Shown one piece after another: positions 13,151-15,718 of a stretch of 15,718 nt of DNA; position 1 is the first letter of the stretch, and each line of letters starts with the position of its first letter. The DNA comes from Chloroflexota bacterium (lineage in GTDB: Bacteria > Chloroflexota > Limnocylindria > P2-11E). Location of the stretch: contig JACDAF010000036.1 in NCBI GenBank assembly GCA_013695575.1, positions 1 to 15,718 on the forward strand. The letters are read 5' to 3'. A program made the translations under genes and the position numbers. Under the pieces are notes generated by a model, which was not told the origin of the DNA, ran no database searches, and worked only from the letters and a program-made list of their open reading frames with translations.

Positions 13151-13239
13151 TGCGGCTCATCCGGGACTCCAAGAAGTCCGACGCGGCATGCTCTATCAAC
13201 GAGGCGACGACCATCCTCAAGCACTCGTTCCCGGACTGA
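13150..13239 (+). CDS. Small hypothetical ORF (uncertain)
   Basis: 29 residues starting MRLIRDSKKSDAACSINEAT and ending in KHSFPD. Its ATG overlaps the previous tiny ORF's TGA (TGATG). Third codon positions are almost all G or C, like the real genes here, but that is also expected by composition. The frame is open upstream with a GTG at 13120, so the start is uncertain. It ends 10 nt before the next gene. Not recognised. Confidence 0.25.
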   Translation: MRLIRDSKKSDAACSINEATTILKHSFPD

Positions 13240-13249
13240 CGCGGCCGCC

Positions 13250-14272
13250 GTGGCGCGCAAGGTCCTCGGCGGGATCGCCCCCCTCCGGTTCGGCGAGGGA
13301 CGCGAGTGCAGCTTCCCCGCCTCGCTCGCCGCGGCCACGATCGGACACGCCCGAGTGAGGTCCGCCGGCGGAAGCGAAGCTCATGCAGGCGCCCGAGCGA
13401 TGGACGAACTGCAGAGCAGGTACGAGTGGCTCATGGGGTGCTCGGGCACGGCGTTCGACGCCCGGATCGACGAGGCGACCTGGGATCCGGTCGCGGCGAC
13501 GCCGCGCGATGCTGCGACGCTCGCGCGCGGTGCGGCCGCCGCCGGTGTACGAATGGATGTGGTCAGCCCGCCGTTCGACGAGGAGATGCGCGAGCTGGTG
13601 CTCGCGCGGATCAAGGAGCAGATCGACGCGGGCACGCCGCCCCTTGCGCGCGGCCTCGTCGGCCCGTCGGAATACGGGCTCATCGTCGGGTACGACGACG
13701 CCGGGCCGGCCTTCCTCGCGCGCACCTACTTCGATCGCGGCGCGGAGCCGACGCGCGTGGGCTGGGAGGCCTTCGTCGACGATGAGCACGGCACGCCCGT
13801 ATTCCTCGATCACGTCGCGGCCGCGGACCGAGCGCGTGCCGCGCTCGGCGGCCTCGACGCGGGGATCGCCGCGGCTGGTGCGACCGAGGAGGCGCTGCGC
13901 GCCTGGGTCGCGGGCCTGCGCGACGACGGGCGCTGGGCGGACGCGCGGCACGCGGGCCAGGGCGCCTTCGCGGATCACACCATGCGGACGATCCTCGCCG
14001 ACAAGCGACGCGCCGCCGCGCGCTTCCTGCGCGGCCTCCGTGCGGAGTTTCCGGCGCGCCCGGGATCCGATCTGCTGCGCGCTGCTGAGTCGTACGGGTA
14101 CGTGCTCGACGCCGCGACGAAGGGCGGCATCGGCTTGTTCGAGGCATCCGTCGCGATGCGGTTCGCCGATCCCGGTCACCGCCGCGGCTGGGCGAACGCG
14201 CTCGAGGCGGCGATCGGCCACGAGCGCGAGGCGCAAGGCGCGCTGCGGGCCGCCCGGGCGGTGCTCGGATGA
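13250..14272 (+). CDS. BtrH-N / C39-like conserved hypothetical protein
   Basis: 340 residues. The opening LGGIAPLRFGEGRECSFPAS, followed by YEWLMGCSGTAFDARID, resembles a family with an N-terminal Cys (here Cys20) in a papain-like/BtrH_N fold. The EYGLIVGYDDAGPAFLARTY block (141-160) is the strand where C39-type enzymes have H-x-x-x-V-x-G-Y-D. The canonical His is not seen, so it may not be an active peptidase. The C-terminal third is helical and Ala/Arg-rich. No signal peptide or membrane segment is seen. GTG at 13250; the ribosome binding site is not evident. It overlaps uppP as ATGA. The assignment is by recalled pattern only, and the function is unknown. Confidence 0.65.
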   Translation: MARKVLGGIAPLRFGEGRECSFPASLAAATIGHARVRSAGGSEAHAGARAMDELQSRYEWLMGCSGTAFDARIDEATWDPVAATPRDAATLARGAAAAGVRMDVVSPPFDEEMRELVLARIKEQIDAGTPPLARGLVGPSEYGLIVGYDDAGPAFLARTYFDRGAEPTRVGWEAFVDDEHGTPVFLDHVAAADRARAALGGLDAGIAAAGATEEALRAWVAGLRDDGRWADARHAGQGAFADHTMRTILADKRRAAARFLRGLRAEFPARPGSDLLRAAESYGYVLDAATKGGIGLFEASVAMRFADPGHRRGWANALEAAIGHEREAQGALRAARAVLG

Positions 14273-15060
14273 ACGACCTCCTTGCCGCGGCGCTACTCGG
14301 ACTCATCCAGGGTCTCACCGAGTTCCTGCCCATCAGCTCGACCGCGCATCTGGCTCTCGCCGAGAAGCTCCTTCGGCTCGATCCCGCGCGCTACGGCCTG
14401 ACCTTCACCGTCGCGCTCCACATGGGGACGCTCCTCGCGATCCTCCTCTACTACGCGCGGGTGTGGGTCGGTCTCGTCGCTGATGTCCTGCGCGGACGAT
14501 TCACGCTTCCCTTGCTCCTCCTCGTCGCAACAGTCCCGGCGGTCGTCGTGGCGCTGGTATTCGACGACCTCATCGCGGGGCCGCTGCGCGAACCGCTCAG
14601 CATCGCGGCGGCGCTGGTCGTGGGCTCGGCCGTCTTCCTTCTTGCGGAGCGCATGGCAACTGACCGCCGCGGCGAGGCGACCAGGAGCGACGCAGCCGCG
14701 ATCGGCGTCGCCCAGGCGCTCGCGCTCATCCCCGGCATGTCGCGGTCCGGACTCACGATCTCGACGGGGCTTGCGCGCGGGCTCCGTCGCGACCAGGCGA
14801 CGCGTCTTTCATTTCTGCTCTCCACGCCGGCCGTGTTCGGCGCCGGGCTCAAGACCGTCCTCGACGCGCGACAGGCCAGCGCCGTCTTCGACCACCCGGA
14901 TGCGCTCGCGGTCGGCTTCGTCGTCTCGTTCGTGAGCGGTATCGCGGCGATCGCGTTCCTGGTGCGCTTCCTGCGCGGCCATTCGCTCGCCTGGTTCGTC
15001 CCCTACCGCCTCGCGCTCGCGGCCCTCATCGTCGCGGCGGTGGCCGCGGGGATGCTGTAG
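14269..15060 (+). CDS. uppP: Undecaprenyl-diphosphatase (BacA/UppP family)
   Basis: Integral membrane enzyme that dephosphorylates undecaprenyl diphosphate to recycle the peptidoglycan lipid carrier; raised dosage gives bacitracin resistance in known species. 263 residues with several hydrophobic helices. Active-site motif 1 is GLTEFLPISSTAHL (15-28), and motif 2 is PGMSRSGLTIS (155-165). The family length is about 260-275. The ATG overlaps the upstream stop by 4 nt (ATGA), and its TAG overlaps the GNAT start by one base. Confidence 0.96.
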   Translation: MNDLLAAALLGLIQGLTEFLPISSTAHLALAEKLLRLDPARYGLTFTVALHMGTLLAILLYYARVWVGLVADVLRGRFTLPLLLLVATVPAVVVALVFDDLIAGPLREPLSIAAALVVGSAVFLLAERMATDRRGEATRSDAAAIGVAQALALIPGMSRSGLTISTGLARGLRRDQATRLSFLLSTPAVFGAGLKTVLDARQASAVFDHPDALAVGFVVSFVSGIAAIAFLVRFLRGHSLAWFVPYRLALAALIVAAVAAGML

Positions 15061-15533
15061 TGGCGACGCCATTCCAGAAGTCCGAGCTCCTCGTCCGACA
15101 GGCGACGGCCGCAGACCTTCCTCAGCTCATCGAGCTCCGCTGGGCTTCCTCGATCGAGGACGACGTGGTGCGCGAGCCGCGCCCGGCCTTCGAGGCGCGG
15201 ATGCGGGCGTTCCTCGAGCGCGCCATCGCCGATCCGCGCTGGGCGGTCTGGGTCGCCGCCGACGGCGACCGGCTCGTCACGACCGTGTACGCGCAGATCG
15301 TGCCGAAGGTCCCGCGGCCGTCGCCGAGCGGGGCTTGGGTGTACCTCGCGGGGATGTTCACCCGCGCCGAGCGGCGCGGCGAAGGGATCGGGTCACGCGT
15401 CCTGGGCGCCGTTCGGGAGTGGGCCACGCTGCGGGGACTTGAGTTGATCATGCTCTGGCCAAGCGAGCGCTCCGTCCCGTTCTACGAGCGTGCGGGATTC
15501 CGCGAGGCAGACGCGCTGGAGCTCGAGCTTTGA
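15060..15533 (+). CDS. GNAT-family N-acetyltransferase
   Basis: 157 residues. LLVRQATAADLPQLIELRW is a typical GNAT first strand and helix. WVYLAGMFTRAERRGEGIGS contains the acetyl-CoA pyrophosphate loop RRGEGIG (105-111), and VPFYERAGFRE is the usual final motif. The substrate is unknown. GTG at 15060 shares its G with the uppP TAG, so it is translated as part of the same run; no separate promoter is seen. Confidence 0.9.
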   Translation: MATPFQKSELLVRQATAADLPQLIELRWASSIEDDVVREPRPAFEARMRAFLERAIADPRWAVWVAADGDRLVTTVYAQIVPKVPRPSPSGAWVYLAGMFTRAERRGEGIGSRVLGAVREWATLRGLELIMLWPSERSVPFYERAGFREADALELEL

Positions 15534-15560
15534 ACCTTCATATCCTTGCGCCAGCTGATC

Positions 15561-15565
15561 GGAGG
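15561..15565 (+). promoter_or_regulatory. Ribosome binding site that selects the GTG start at 15571
   Basis: GGAGG, then ATGAA, then GTG. An ATG inside the spacer (15566) opens only a six-codon frame (MKWILD, stop), so the GTG five bases after GGAGG is the real start. Confidence 0.6.
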
Positions 15566-15570
15566 ATGAA

Positions 15571-15718
15571 GTGGATCTTGGACTGAAGGGCAAGACCGCG
15601 CTCGTCGCGGCCGCGAGCAAGGGCCTTGGGCGCGCGATCGCGGAGGAGTTCGGACGCGAGGGCGCGCGTGTTGCCATGTGCAGCCGGGACGAGGCCGCGA
15701 TCGCGCGTGCCGCGCGCG
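15571..15718 (+). CDS. SDR-family oxidoreductase, 5' part only (3-oxoacyl-ACP reductase-like)
   Basis: The first 49 codons before the window edge: MDLGLKGKTALVAAASKGLG, then RAIAEEFGREGARVAMCSRD. This is the NAD(P)-binding Rossmann start of short-chain dehydrogenases. The usual TGxxxGxG is AAASKGLG, as in the AASKGLG subgroup. A Cys-Ser-Arg-Asp after the second strand suggests NADPH preference (inference). The catalytic Ser-Tyr-Lys lies beyond the window. It is separated from the GNAT gene by 37 nt and has its own GGAGG. Confidence 0.9.
   Translation, partial: MDLGLKGKTALVAAASKGLGRAIAEEFGREGARVAMCSRDEAAIARAAR

Noticed and set aside
15566..15586. ATG at 15566 as the SDR start
   Set aside because: It is out of frame with the Rossmann motif and stops after six codons; GTG at 15571 is in frame with proper spacing to GGAGG.

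Overview
High-GC bacterial chromosome segment, about 15.7 kb, densely packed with genes and using many GTG starts. Several junctions overlap (GTGA, ATGA, TAGTG, TGATG). Gene content is ordinary core and peripheral metabolism. No phage, plasmid, CRISPR or rRNA/tRNA genes were seen. The order tsaC-rpiB-glyA-upp resembles the ywlC-ywlF-glyA-upp block of Firmicutes and other Terrabacteria. With the high GC this would fit a Chloroflexota or related soil/freshwater lineage, but that placement is inference and weak.

Layout. (1) 70-3727, minus strand: a small Trp-rich protein, tsaC (threonylcarbamoyl-AMP synthase), rpiB, glyA (serine hydroxymethyltransferase) and upp (uracil phosphoribosyltransferase), followed by the decayed remnant of a small conserved protein at 70-299. 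(2) 3803-4513, plus strand: a HAD-family hydrolase, divergent from block 1. (3) 4538-4680: an intergenic GC-rich repeat block between convergent genes. (4) 4679-5602, minus strand: an ArsR-type repressor with an AHSA1/SRPBCC protein; a tandem 16-bp operator-like repeat lies over the promoter and start codon. (5) 5651-8818, minus strand: prmC-kbl-tdh. Tdh and Kbl together convert threonine to glycine and acetyl-CoA. (6) 8846-10234, plus strand: a PLP threonine dehydratase-like enzyme and a YjbQ-family protein, starting only 27 nt from prmC. (7) 10317-13091, plus strand: the TldD/TldE metallopeptidase pair. (8) 13091-15533, plus strand: two tiny overlapping ORFs, a BtrH/C39-like protein, uppP (undecaprenyl-diphosphatase) and a GNAT acetyltransferase. 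(9) 15571 to the edge: the 5' end of an SDR oxidoreductase.

The metabolic theme is threonine/glycine/serine/one-carbon metabolism: tdh + kbl, a threonine dehydratase and glyA lie within 9 kb. Housekeeping functions are tRNA t6A synthesis, release-factor methylation, pyrimidine salvage and cell-wall lipid recycling.

The most unusual feature is a dispersed repeat of about 90 bp. One copy lies between genes (4538-4627, with a partial tandem copy to 4680). A second lies in frame inside prmC (8156-8245) and adds about 30 residues next to the catalytic NLPY motif. Diverged fragments may also form the 3' end of rpiB and part of the stretch after tldE. Two genes, tldD and upp, lack an ATG/GTG/TTG codon where family alignment places their start; tldD has a good Shine-Dalgarno sequence in front of an ATC codon.
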